Shown here piece by piece: positions 1-6,066 of a DNA stretch of 9,714 nt. The stretch is from Sulfuricurvum sp. (GTDB lineage Bacteria; Campylobacterota; Campylobacteria; Campylobacterales; Sulfurimonadaceae): NCBI GenBank assembly GCA_030679635.1, contig JAUXSZ010000043.1:1-9714 (forward strand), written 5' to 3'. The first letter of the stretch is position 1, and the number at the start of each line of letters is the position of its first letter. Below the pieces are notes generated by a model. The model was not told where the DNA came from. It did not search any database and worked only from the letters and a program-made list of their open reading frames with translations. Position numbers and translations under genes: made by a program.

Positions 1-243
1 CGTGCTGCAGGTATTAAAGCAGGTCTTTTCCGTCCACTTACACTATGGCCTTCTCCAGAGAAATCTATCAGAAAATATACTGATATGATTAAAAATGTAC
101 TTTGTGTTGAGTTAAATATCAGACAATATACAGAGGAAGTAGAACGTGTTTCATCTAGACTTGATATTCAGGGTCTATTTAAAGTTAATGGTCGTCCAAT
201 TTCTCCTTATGAAATTGTTAGCAAAGTAAAAGAGGTATTCTAA
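1..243 (+). CDS. oorA: 2-oxoglutarate:acceptor oxidoreductase, alpha subunit, C-terminal end (partial)
   Basis: This is the last 80 codons of a gene that starts before the window; it is open from base 1 and stops with TAA at 241-243. The translation contains GIKAGLFRPLTLWP, a signature of the alpha subunit of 2-oxoacid:ferredoxin/flavodoxin oxidoreductases (the region after the pyrimidine-binding domain). It ends in a short C-terminal segment, NGRPISPYEIVSKVKEVF. In the family, the alpha subunit helps bind thiamine diphosphate and coenzyme A for conversion of 2-oxoglutarate to succinyl-CoA, or the reverse in the reductive TCA cycle. The stop overlaps the oorB start by one base (TAATG), so translation is probably coupled. 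The oorD ferredoxin-like subunit is expected upstream, outside the window. Substrate specificity for 2-oxoglutarate is inferred from the oorABC gene arrangement typical of Campylobacterota, not from this fragment alone. Confidence 0.93.
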   Translation, partial: RAAGIKAGLFRPLTLWPSPEKSIRKYTDMIKNVLCVELNIRQYTEEVERVSSRLDIQGLFKVNGRPISPYEIVSKVKEVF

Positions 244-1100
244 TGGCATTCAATTATGACCAATATTTAAGACTTGAAAAAATGCCAACACTTTGGTGTT
301 GGGGTTGTGGTGATGGTGTTATTCTTAAGGCATTTATACGTGCTATAGAAAAAATGGGTGTTAAGCAAGATGATGTTTGTGTTGTTTCTGGTATTGGTTG
401 TTCAGGACGCTTCTCATCGTATGTTGACTTCAATACAGTGCACACTACACATGGACGTACTGTAGCATTCGCAACAGGTATTAAAATGATGCATCCAGAT
501 AAAATTGTTGTATGTGTTGCCGGTGATGGTGATGCACTTGCTATTGGTGGTAACCATACTATCCATGGAGCTCGACGAAATATTGATATGACTTTAATCA
601 TTATCAATAACTTTATCTATGGTTTGACAAATTCACAAACGTCTCCAACGACACCGCAAGGGATGTGGACGGTTACGCAAAAAGTGGGTAATATTGATCC
701 TACTTTTGATGCTTGTGCTCTTGGTATCGCTTCAGGCGCTTCTTTTGTTGCACGTGAGACGATGCTTGACCCTAAGAAGCTTGAGAAAATCTTTGTTAAG
801 GCTATGGAGCATAGAGGTTTCTCTTTCCTTGATATCCTTTCTAACTGTCACATTAACCTTGGTCGTAAGAACAAGATGGTTTCTGCTATGGATAACCTTA
901 ACTGGATTGACAGCATCACTATGCCTGTTAAGAAATACAATGAGCTTCCAGAAGAAGAAAAACTTAACATCTTGCCAACCGGTATCTTAAAAGAAGATAC
1001 AAACGTTAGAGAATATTGCGATATGTATCAAGATATTATCGATGCACACCAAGGTAAACGTGCGAATATTACGCAAGATGACTTTGAGAAAAAAATATAA
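243..1100 (+). CDS. oorB: 2-oxoglutarate:acceptor oxidoreductase, beta (thiamine diphosphate) subunit
   Basis: This is the 285-residue beta subunit of the 2-oxoglutarate:acceptor oxidoreductase, the usual length for the short, separate-subunit form. Visible motifs are CWGCGDG (Cys19 and Cys22), Cys53 in GIGCSGR, and the thiamine diphosphate/Mg motif running from GDGD at residue 94 to the NN pair at 122-123, followed by YGLTNSQTSPTTP. A further cysteine lies in LSNCHINLGRK (Cys202). The family uses cysteines at comparable positions to hold a 4Fe-4S cluster; assigning Cys19, 22, 53 and 202 to it is inference. The complex decarboxylates 2-oxoglutarate to succinyl-CoA with low-potential electron transfer, or runs in reverse for carbon fixation. 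The start overlaps the oorA stop by one base and there is no other good upstream start. oorC follows after 9 bases. The tight spacing indicates one operon. Confidence 0.96.
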   Translation: MAFNYDQYLRLEKMPTLWCWGCGDGVILKAFIRAIEKMGVKQDDVCVVSGIGCSGRFSSYVDFNTVHTTHGRTVAFATGIKMMHPDKIVVCVAGDGDALAIGGNHTIHGARRNIDMTLIIINNFIYGLTNSQTSPTTPQGMWTVTQKVGNIDPTFDACALGIASGASFVARETMLDPKKLEKIFVKAMEHRGFSFLDILSNCHINLGRKNKMVSAMDNLNWIDSITMPVKKYNELPEEEKLNILPTGILKEDTNVREYCDMYQDIIDAHQGKRANITQDDFEKKI

Positions 1101-1109
1101 GGAGAGCTG

Positions 1110-1673
1110 ATGAGTAAGACATTAATGAGATTTACGGGTGTTGGTGGTCAAGGTGTTCTTCTTGCTGGTGAGATTTTTGCAGCTGCAAAAATTGCATCTG
1201 GCGGTGAGGGCCTAAAGACAGCAACCTATACATCACAAGTTCGTGGTGGACCAACAGTTGTTGATATTCAACTCGATGATCAAGAAATTTATTACCCCTA
1301 TGCAAATGATGGTGAAATTGGTTTCATGCTTTCAGTAGCAAACGTTTCTTATAACTCATTCAAAGATGGTGTTCAACCTGGTGGAATCATTGTTGTTGAT
1401 CCTAACCTTGTTCACCCAACGGATGAAGATCGTAAAATGTGGAAGATCTTCGAGATTCCTATTATTACTATCGCTAAAGAAGAAGTAGGAAACGTCATTA
1501 CTCAATCCGTTGTTGCACTTGCTATTGCAAACACTATGATGAATGCTGTTGACAAGAAAATTCTTGTTGATACAATGCTTTCAAAAGTACCTGCTAAGGT
1601 TCATGCGGCTAATTTAAAAGCTTATGACCTAGGTGAAAAATACGCTAAAGAAGCTATGGCTAAAGCGGTATAA
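1110..1673 (+). CDS. oorC: 2-oxoglutarate:acceptor oxidoreductase, gamma subunit
   Basis: This is the 187-residue gamma subunit of the same complex. It shows the two hallmarks of the pyruvate/ketoisovalerate oxidoreductase gamma domain: an N-terminal glycine-rich motif GVGGQGVLLAGE (residues 10-21) and TYTSQVRGGPTVVDIQL (about 39-55). The segment NVITQSVVALAIAN (about 128-141) corresponds to the family's conserved Asn plus small-residue helix. It carries no iron-sulfur motif and acts with OorA and OorB in the cytoplasm. The start is fixed by a strong ribosome binding site, GGAGAG at 1101-1106, three bases before the ATG. It is the last gene of the oor operon: a hairpin lies directly behind its stop and the next gene is 140 bases away with its own ribosome binding site. 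Confidence 0.96.
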   Translation: MSKTLMRFTGVGGQGVLLAGEIFAAAKIASGGEGLKTATYTSQVRGGPTVVDIQLDDQEIYYPYANDGEIGFMLSVANVSYNSFKDGVQPGGIIVVDPNLVHPTDEDRKMWKIFEIPIITIAKEEVGNVITQSVVALAIANTMMNAVDKKILVDTMLSKVPAKVHAANLKAYDLGEKYAKEAMAKAV

Positions 1674-1676
1674 CTT

Positions 1677-1696
1677 TTTTCCGCTTTTGCGGAAAA
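1677..1696 (+). terminator. Hairpin terminator candidate after oorC
   Basis: A perfect 8-base-pair stem TTTTCCGC / GCGGAAAA (1677-1684 with 1689-1696) encloses a TTTT loop, starting 3 bases after the oorC stop. It is followed by a pyrimidine-rich stretch (1697-1730) with many T residues broken by C. The position and stem fit an intrinsic terminator, although there is no clean T run. The 5' arm can also pair in another way: AAAGCGG at 1662-1668 in the end of oorC matches CCGCTTT at 1681-1687. Confidence 0.6.
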
Positions 1697-1813
1697 TTCT
1701 TCTTCATTCAATTCTTCAATTTTCTTCTTTATAAAACCGTTTTACTAACAATGTCAATCTAATTATTAATGTTCGATTGGATACTCTTTCGTAAATGATA
1801 CTTAGGAGTAAAT

Positions 1814-2110
1814 ATGAATAAGTTTGATGCTTTATTTGAAGACGAAGACGATATTTTTGGAGGCTCTCCAAAGTCGAAATATTGGGATATTTCAAACCAA
1901 ATCAGTAAAGATTTGATGCAAGCTGAATTTGATGATGTTATTATGCGTCTCGCTGTTATGGAAAAAATGCTTATGAAAATCCACGACGAAGAGATGCTCG
2001 ATAAAATTATTAAAAATTATTACTATGAAAATCTCGATGAGATTGAAGTGCTAAAAAAGAGCATGTATATGGAACTGGCAGGAAAGCTTATATATCGACT
2101 TGCTGACTAA
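1814..2110 (+). CDS. Small DUF2018 (HP0242-like) protein of unknown function
   Basis: This 98-residue protein has an acidic N-terminus (FEDEDDIF, residues 8-15), then GGSPKSKYWDI and a mainly helical remainder rich in Leu, Met and charged residues. The pattern IFxGxPxxKxxDI followed by a helix with xxLAxxE matches my memory of Helicobacter pylori HP0242, the founder of the DUF2018 family. HP0242 is a small all-helical protein whose dimer is intertwined (a pseudo-knot). Its function is not known and I do not assign one. The start is supported by AGGAG at 1804-1808, five bases before the ATG. There is no signal peptide or membrane segment, so it should be cytosolic. It lies between the oor operon and rnpB on the same strand. 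Its stop is only 27 bases from the rnpB 5' end, with the rnpB promoter -10 in that gap. Family assignment is from motif memory, not a search. Confidence 0.85.
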   Translation: MNKFDALFEDEDDIFGGSPKSKYWDISNQISKDLMQAEFDDVIMRLAVMEKMLMKIHDEEMLDKIIKNYYYENLDEIEVLKKSMYMELAGKLIYRLAD

Positions 2111-2129
2111 ATCTTAATCATATATCCTT

Positions 2130-2135
2130 TATAAT
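2130..2135 (+). promoter_or_regulatory. -10 box of the rnpB promoter
   Basis: A consensus TATAAT lies just upstream of the RNase P RNA. Transcription would be expected to start near 2140-2143, at the base of helix P1. No recognisable -35 box sits at the normal distance, which is common for sigma-70 promoters in Campylobacterota. The upstream stretch overlaps the end of the DUF2018 gene. Confidence 0.65.
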
Positions 2136-2137
2136 AC

Positions 2138-2558
2138 GAGATAGGTACACAGGTGATAGCTTGAGCATTACGTTCAAGAGGAAAGTCCGGGCTGCTGTAG
2201 GACACGGTTCCATTTAACTGATGGCCATGGTAACATGAGGGACAGTGCAACAGAGAGTAGACCGCCACATATATGAAGCGCTGAGCGTTTTGTGCTTTAG
2301 TGCCATAGCGGCTAGCGTAGTGTTTGGGGACTTTGTTCCCGAATACGTTTTCAATAAATGTATGGGGTGAGGGTGAAACGGCGGGGTAAGAGCCCACCAG
2401 TCTCATAGGCAACTATGAGAGCTATGTAAACCCAACCGCGCAGCAAGAAACAGATGGTTAGCGTCCTACATCGCTATTGTTTCGCTAGAGGCTCTGAGTG
2501 ATCAGAGCAGTAGATTAATTATCACTTTATCCAGAACCCGGCTTATGTGTACCTACTC
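2138..2558 (+). ncRNA. rnpB: RNase P RNA (bacterial type A)
   Basis: This is the catalytic RNA of ribonuclease P, which removes 5' leaders from tRNA precursors. The ends are set by helix P1: GAGATAGGTACACA at 2138-2151 pairs with TGTGTACCTACTC at 2546-2558, with one bulged A. Conserved blocks are all present: GAGGAAAGTCCGGGC (2178-2192), ACAGAGAGTAGACCGCC (2250-2266), GGGTGAAACGGC (2371-2382), the L15 tRNA-binding loop GGGGTAAGAGCCCACC (2383-2398, with the GGT that pairs with tRNA CCA at 2385-2387), GCAAGAAACAGATGG (about 2443-2457) and AGAACCCGGCTTA (2533-2545). The true 5' end may be a few bases inside P1, given the spacing from the -10 box. The length of about 420 nt is longer than E. coli M1 RNA (377 nt), mostly through an enlarged P12 region at about 2267-2368. 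Open reading frames here are chance and not genes. Confidence 0.97.
2320..2346 (+). other. Extra hairpin in the enlarged P12 region of RNase P RNA
   Basis: GTGTTTGGGGAC (2320-2331) pairs with GTTCCCGAATAC (2335-2346) around a three-base TTT loop, giving about 12 pairs including three G-U wobbles. It lies between the conserved ACCGCC block and the GGGTGAAA block, where E. coli has only a short P11/P12 arm. Read as an RNA substructure, not a separate gene. Confidence 0.55.
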
Positions 2559-2659
2559 ACCTTACAAAAGCCTATATTACGGGCGTTAAGAGCTTCCTTG
2601 TTTTAGATTGTGACCAAAACTTAGATACAAAACAAGTAGATAAAATAGAAAGCTATTCC
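2559..2659. other. Convergent gap between rnpB and the HD-GYP gene
   Basis: This 101-base gap separates two converging genes. It holds an 8-base inverted repeat, CTTGTTTT (2597-2604) and AAAACAAG (2629-2636), with a 24-base loop. A competing pairing exists between GTTTT (2600-2604) and AAAAC (2616-2620). No GC-rich stem followed by a T run was found, so the terminator of rnpB is not clearly identified; the inverted repeat is the only candidate and could serve both directions. Confidence 0.35.
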
Positions 2660-3682
2660 TTAGTGCTGTCGTAATAATTGAATAAATGTATTAATATAGT
2701 CCTTGTCAAATTGAAAAACCATTTCTTGTTTCATAACCAATAGTGCTTCGTAACTTGAATAATTATTTCGAAAAGTACGCTTAGTTGTCAGCGCATCAAA
2801 AGCATCACACATTCCAAGGACTCTAGCGTATTTCGGAATCAATTTACCACGAAGACCCTTCGGATAACCGCTACCATCCAATCTTTCATGATGGAAACGG
2901 ACTCCATTCAAAATTCTTTGATTTGTTATGCCATTGTCTTTAAGAATCTCATACCCGAATTCTGGATGATATTTGATGCTTTTATATTCCTCTTCATCCA
3001 ATCGAGTTGGTTTTAGTAGGATCGTTGGAGCAATGCGAATTTTTCCAATATCGTGTAATAATCCAGCAAATCCTATATCTATAATCTCTTCTTCTGATAG
3101 ATGAATTGAATTGGCCAATATAACCGCAAAAAATGCAACATTCGTACTGTGATAGTGCGTTGTGTATTCATCTGGAATGATATTAAAAAGCATTGGGATC
3201 ATATTCATCTCGAGATTGACACATTTGACAAGTTGAATCACACATGCATGCAATGCATCCAATGGCAATTTTTCATCCACATTATCTATGGTCTGCATCA
3301 AATTTGACGTCGTGGTGTACACAAGAGAAAGCCTCTCTTTAAATGTTCCAATAACATTACATAAAGTTTCTGATAAATCCAAAGCAGCCTTTACTACTTC
3401 CTTTTCTGATAAAGTTTTTTCTCCCGGCAGATCAATGATTTCATGATCGATTCGATATTTATTTACTTTTTCGGAATCCGTTTTGACAACATAAACCGCT
3501 TTATTTCCATCTATTTTTTCTAAAAGTGCTTTGCTGATATATGTACCAGCTTCAATAATAATGACATAATCACCGTGTCGTTTAATATAACAATCAAAAG
3601 AGAGTATTGTCTCTTTGACCAGAATATCTAGTTTATAAGGAATATATTTATTAGTAATATCCCTCTGAACAATTCTTGCCAT
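2660..3682 (-). CDS. HD-GYP domain protein, probable c-di-GMP phosphodiesterase
   Basis: This 340-residue cytosolic protein has no signal peptide or membrane helix. The C-terminal half (about 170-335) is an HD-GYP domain with the full motif set: His178 in HYHSTNVA, HDIGK (210-214), His239 in KYHPEFG, HHERLDGSGYPKGL (264-277) and the Asp in GMCDAFDALT (290-299) followed by KRTFR. These residues bind the metals and the signature GYP loop in enzymes that hydrolyse cyclic di-GMP to pGpG/GMP, so activity is likely. The N-terminal part (about 1-130) has beta-rich segments (IPYKLDILVKETI, YVIIIEAGTYIS) and is not a receiver domain. It may be the DUF3391-like region often found before HD-GYP, but I am unsure. 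The start is the ATG at 3682; its ribosome binding site is weak. It is divergent from the PAS-GGDEF gene, sharing a 245-base intergenic region. Confidence 0.92.
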   Translation of the reverse strand: MARIVQRDITNKYIPYKLDILVKETILSFDCYIKRHGDYVIIIEAGTYISKALLEKIDGNKAVYVVKTDSEKVNKYRIDHEIIDLPGEKTLSEKEVVKAALDLSETLCNVIGTFKERLSLVYTTTSNLMQTIDNVDEKLPLDALHACVIQLVKCVNLEMNMIPMLFNIIPDEYTTHYHSTNVAFFAVILANSIHLSEEEIIDIGFAGLLHDIGKIRIAPTILLKPTRLDEEEYKSIKYHPEFGYEILKDNGITNQRILNGVRFHHERLDGSGYPKGLRGKLIPKYARVLGMCDAFDALTTKRTFRNNYSSYEALLVMKQEMVFQFDKDYINTFIQLLRQH

Positions 3683-3785
3683 ATATCAGTTGTTATGAGT
3701 AAAAGTAATGAGAAGTTTAATAATAGATCCCTCTACTTTCAATAAATTTTAAAATTTCAGTTTGTTACATTAGCGGATACTTGCG

Positions 3786-3818
3786 CTTAACTTTACAATA
3801 GCTAATTGGAAAGTTAAG
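3786..3818. repeat. Imperfect 14-base-pair palindrome (possible operator or RNA hairpin)
   Basis: CTTAACTTT (3786-3794) and AAAGTTAAG (3810-3818) are perfect inverted repeats. After one A/G mismatch, CAAT (3796-3799) and ATTG (3805-3808) continue the symmetry around a 5-base centre, AGCTA. It is AT-rich and lies in the divergent promoter region, so a protein-binding site is more likely than a terminator. The regulator is unknown. Confidence 0.5.
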
Positions 3819-3846
3819 ATCAATGCCATCCTGCTGATATATTTAC

Positions 3847-3852
3847 TATAAT
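3847..3852 (+). promoter_or_regulatory. -10 box candidate, distal promoter of the PAS-GGDEF gene
   Basis: TATAAT, overlapping a second partial match TATTATAC (3852-3859), lies 75 bases before the start codon. No good -35 box is seen. It is one of two consensus -10 boxes in this leader. Confidence 0.4.
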
Positions 3853-3887
3853 ATTATACGAATAAAGCTTTTTTTGGTCTGAAAATG

Positions 3888-3893
3888 TATAAT
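3888..3893 (+). promoter_or_regulatory. -10 box candidate, proximal promoter of the PAS-GGDEF gene
   Basis: TATAAT directly preceded by TG lies 34 bases before the TTG start. It would give a leader of roughly 25-30 bases that still includes the ribosome binding site. No -35 match is visible. Confidence 0.45.
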
Positions 3894-3916
3894 TCTATAT
3901 TATTGATACATTATAC

Positions 3917-3930
3917 AGGAAGTTTTTTTG
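3917..3930 (+). promoter_or_regulatory. Ribosome binding site and TTG start with an intervening T7 run
   Basis: AGGAAG (3917-3922) is followed by seven T residues (3923-3929) and G, so the start codon TTG (3928-3930) is formed by the end of the T run. This site fixes the start: the translation from here is a clean signal peptide. A change in T number would alter spacing to the ribosome binding site without changing the reading frame. Confidence 0.7.
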
Positions 3931-6066
3931 AAGAAATTTTTATTATTTTTGTTATTATTTTCACCTCTATTTGCTAATATTGAAGTAGTCGCGATTCATT
4001 CCTATTATGAGGCCTATCCTTGGACTAAAAGCCAACGTACCGGCTTTAGAACAGTAATCAACAATACACCAAATATCTATCCCCTTTATTCAGCCGAATA
4101 TCTTGATACCAAGCGTCGAAACTTTGATCCAGAGTATCAACAGGAAGTTTTTCACTATCTGTCCAGTAAATATAAAGGCTACTATCCGAATGTCATTTAT
4201 GTGACCGACGATGATGCTCTAAATTTTATCCTTAAAAATAAAGAGAAACTTTTTCCTTCAGTCCCCGTCGTTTTTTCAGGTATCAACGACCTCTCAAAGA
4301 AAGAGACATTGGATCCGTCTTCGTATACCGGTATCTTTGAAAAAAAAGAGATCACTCCTAATCTAAAACTGATCAAAACACTATTCCCTGATCAAAAAGA
4401 GGTACTCGTCATCAGTGATGGCTCATCAACAGCGCAAATAACTCGCAAGGAAATCGAGAAAGAAGCCATCACTTATCAAGGAATGACGATGCGATTTGCT
4501 AGTGATCAAGATTTGGATGTGATTCTAAATCAGCTCAAGGCGTATAAGGGAAAAGCGATTATCCTGACAACGATCGGAGCATTCCATACACGCAAAGGGA
4601 ATCTGATACCCATCAAGGAAGTAACCAACCGCATCGTTCATTCAGGTCCTTTTGTTGCTCTAACGTTAGAAGACAGTTACATCCAAGAAGGGGTGATTGG
4701 AGGCTATGCCGTGAACGGTAATACTCAAGGAGCAGAAGCAGGTAAGTTGGCATTACAAATTTACTTGCATCCGAAATCACCGCTTCCGCACGTGGATAAA
4801 AATACCAATGGGTGGATTTTTGATGCAAAAGCGTTGAAAAATAACGGGATTATATTACCCAGAGATATTGCATTTAAAAGCATATTTTTAAATCCTCCGA
4901 AGACATTTCTTCAGCAATACCAGCAACTTATAATTGATCTTGTATACGGATTAATGGCCACATTGTTGATAGGCATTCTTTTGTTCAATAGGTATCTATA
5001 TCGCAGTCGAAGAATGATTAAAAAACGCGAAGATGCCCTTGTAAACATTTCTAAAAGTTTGAACCGAGCACAAACGATTGCTCATCTAGGAAATTGGGAA
5101 TGGGATATTCAGACCAATGCATTGTGGTGGTCAGACGAAATTTATCGAATTTTCGGACTTACGCCTCAAGTATTTCAACCGACCTCTGATGGATTTTTTG
5201 AACGGGTTCATCCTGATGATCGAGAGGTAGTAGAAACTGCACTTAAGGATGCACTTACTAACAATACTACTTATCATGTGGTACATCGAATCCTTAGACT
5301 GGATGGAACGGTACGTCATGTTCTTGAAGAGGGCGAAATCCAAACCGATGAGAGCGGGAATCCGAGTAAAATGTCTGGGACTGTTTACGATATTACAGAA
5401 CAACAAAACGGACAAATAATTTTAGAAGCTTCTGAAAACAAGTACAGACATCTGGTTGAAAATGCAATGATCGGTATCTATCGTACGGATCTCTTCGGTA
5501 AAATCCTTTATGTGAATCAGTCATTGACCGACATGCTCGGCTTTGATACTCCTAGTGAATTGATTGGTCAAGACAGTACAACAATGTACAATAATCCAGA
5601 AATACAGAAAAAAATGATTCATATACTATTCAAAAAAAACCATATCAGTAACTATGAGCTGGAAGTTCTTGATAAACATTCTTCCACGGTACCCATTATG
5701 CTAAGCGCAGCGGTTGAGGGAGATGTCATTTCCGGGATTATTCTGGATATGCGTGAACTCAAAAAATCACGGGAAGAGATTGATAAACTTTCAAAAGCAA
5801 TTTCACAAATTGACGATACTGTAGCTATTACAGATAAATCAGGGATAATCACCTATATCAATCAGGCTTTTTCTCGTCATACAGGTTATTCAAAAAATGA
5901 AGCTCTCGGTAAAACATCGCGTATTCTTAAATCAGGCCTCCATGATAATGAATTTTATCAAAAATTATGGAAAACAATTTTGAGTGGAGAAACTTTCCGA
6001 GGAACGATCATCAACAGAAAAAAAATGGAGATTTATATTATGAAGATAAAACCATTACTCCTCTGA
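3928..6066 (+). CDS. Membrane sensor with periplasmic binding domain and PAS domains; 5' part of a frameshifted PAS-GGDEF gene
   Basis: The 712-residue open frame begins with a signal peptide (MKKFLLFLLLFSPLFA, residues 1-16). The periplasmic domain that follows (about 17-310) resembles the ABC-transporter substrate-binding-like sensors (YVTDDDALNFIL near 91; PVVFSGINDL near 113). One transmembrane helix lies at about 334-353, with a basic cytoplasmic flank (RYLYRSRRMIKKR). Three PAS domains follow: about 380-493 (LGNWEWDI to GTVYDITE, PAS_3 type), about 502-612 and about 620-699. The third is cut short: after NRKK in an A8 run (6018-6025) the frame continues with 13 unrelated residues and stops at 6066. 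The rest of PAS3 and a GGDEF domain are intact in the -1 frame, up to 6659. One extra A would restore a 910-residue protein of 3928-6659. As sequenced, this product lacks its output domain unless slippage occurs. The start is TTG with an AGGAAG ribosome binding site. Ligand unknown. Confidence 0.85.
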   Translation: MKKFLLFLLLFSPLFANIEVVAIHSYYEAYPWTKSQRTGFRTVINNTPNIYPLYSAEYLDTKRRNFDPEYQQEVFHYLSSKYKGYYPNVIYVTDDDALNFILKNKEKLFPSVPVVFSGINDLSKKETLDPSSYTGIFEKKEITPNLKLIKTLFPDQKEVLVISDGSSTAQITRKEIEKEAITYQGMTMRFASDQDLDVILNQLKAYKGKAIILTTIGAFHTRKGNLIPIKEVTNRIVHSGPFVALTLEDSYIQEGVIGGYAVNGNTQGAEAGKLALQIYLHPKSPLPHVDKNTNGWIFDAKALKNNGIILPRDIAFKSIFLNPPKTFLQQYQQLIIDLVYGLMATLLIGILLFNRYLYRSRRMIKKREDALVNISKSLNRAQTIAHLGNWEWDIQTNALWWSDEIYRIFGLTPQVFQPTSDGFFERVHPDDREVVETALKDALTNNTTYHVVHRILRLDGTVRHVLEEGEIQTDESGNPSKMSGTVYDITEQQNGQIILEASENKYRHLVENAMIGIYRTDLFGKILYVNQSLTDMLGFDTPSELIGQDSTTMYNNPEIQKKMIHILFKKNHISNYELEVLDKHSSTVPIMLSAAVEGDVISGIILDMRELKKSREEIDKLSKAISQIDDTVAITDKSGIITYINQAFSRHTGYSKNEALGKTSRILKSGLHDNEFYQKLWKTILSGETFRGTIINRKKMEIYIMKIKPLLL

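Larger units (their letters stand above)
3683..3927. promoter_or_regulatory. Divergent intergenic region between the HD-GYP and PAS-GGDEF genes
   Basis: This AT-rich 245-base region must hold promoters for both flanking genes. A perfect 14-base palindrome, AAATTTTAAAATTT, lies at 3744-3757 and a long imperfect palindrome at 3786-3818 (listed separately). Toward the PAS-GGDEF gene there are two consensus -10 boxes, 3847-3852 and 3888-3893. Toward the HD-GYP gene I see only a TATTAT at 3720-3725 and a TTGAAA at 3737-3742 (minus-strand sense), spaced too closely to be a normal pair. No small gene is supported here. Confidence 0.5.

Noticed and set aside
254..607. A 117-codon open frame on the minus strand within oorB
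   Set aside because: It is antisense to a well-supported coding gene and resembles no protein I know.
1697..1730. Repeated TTCTTC units after oorC as a tandem repeat
   Set aside because: The units are irregular and interrupted; it is better described as a pyrimidine-rich tract downstream of the terminator stem.
2107..2412. A 101-codon open frame on the minus strand
   Set aside because: It lies across the RNase P RNA gene; the RNA has every conserved block and the frame is a chance one.
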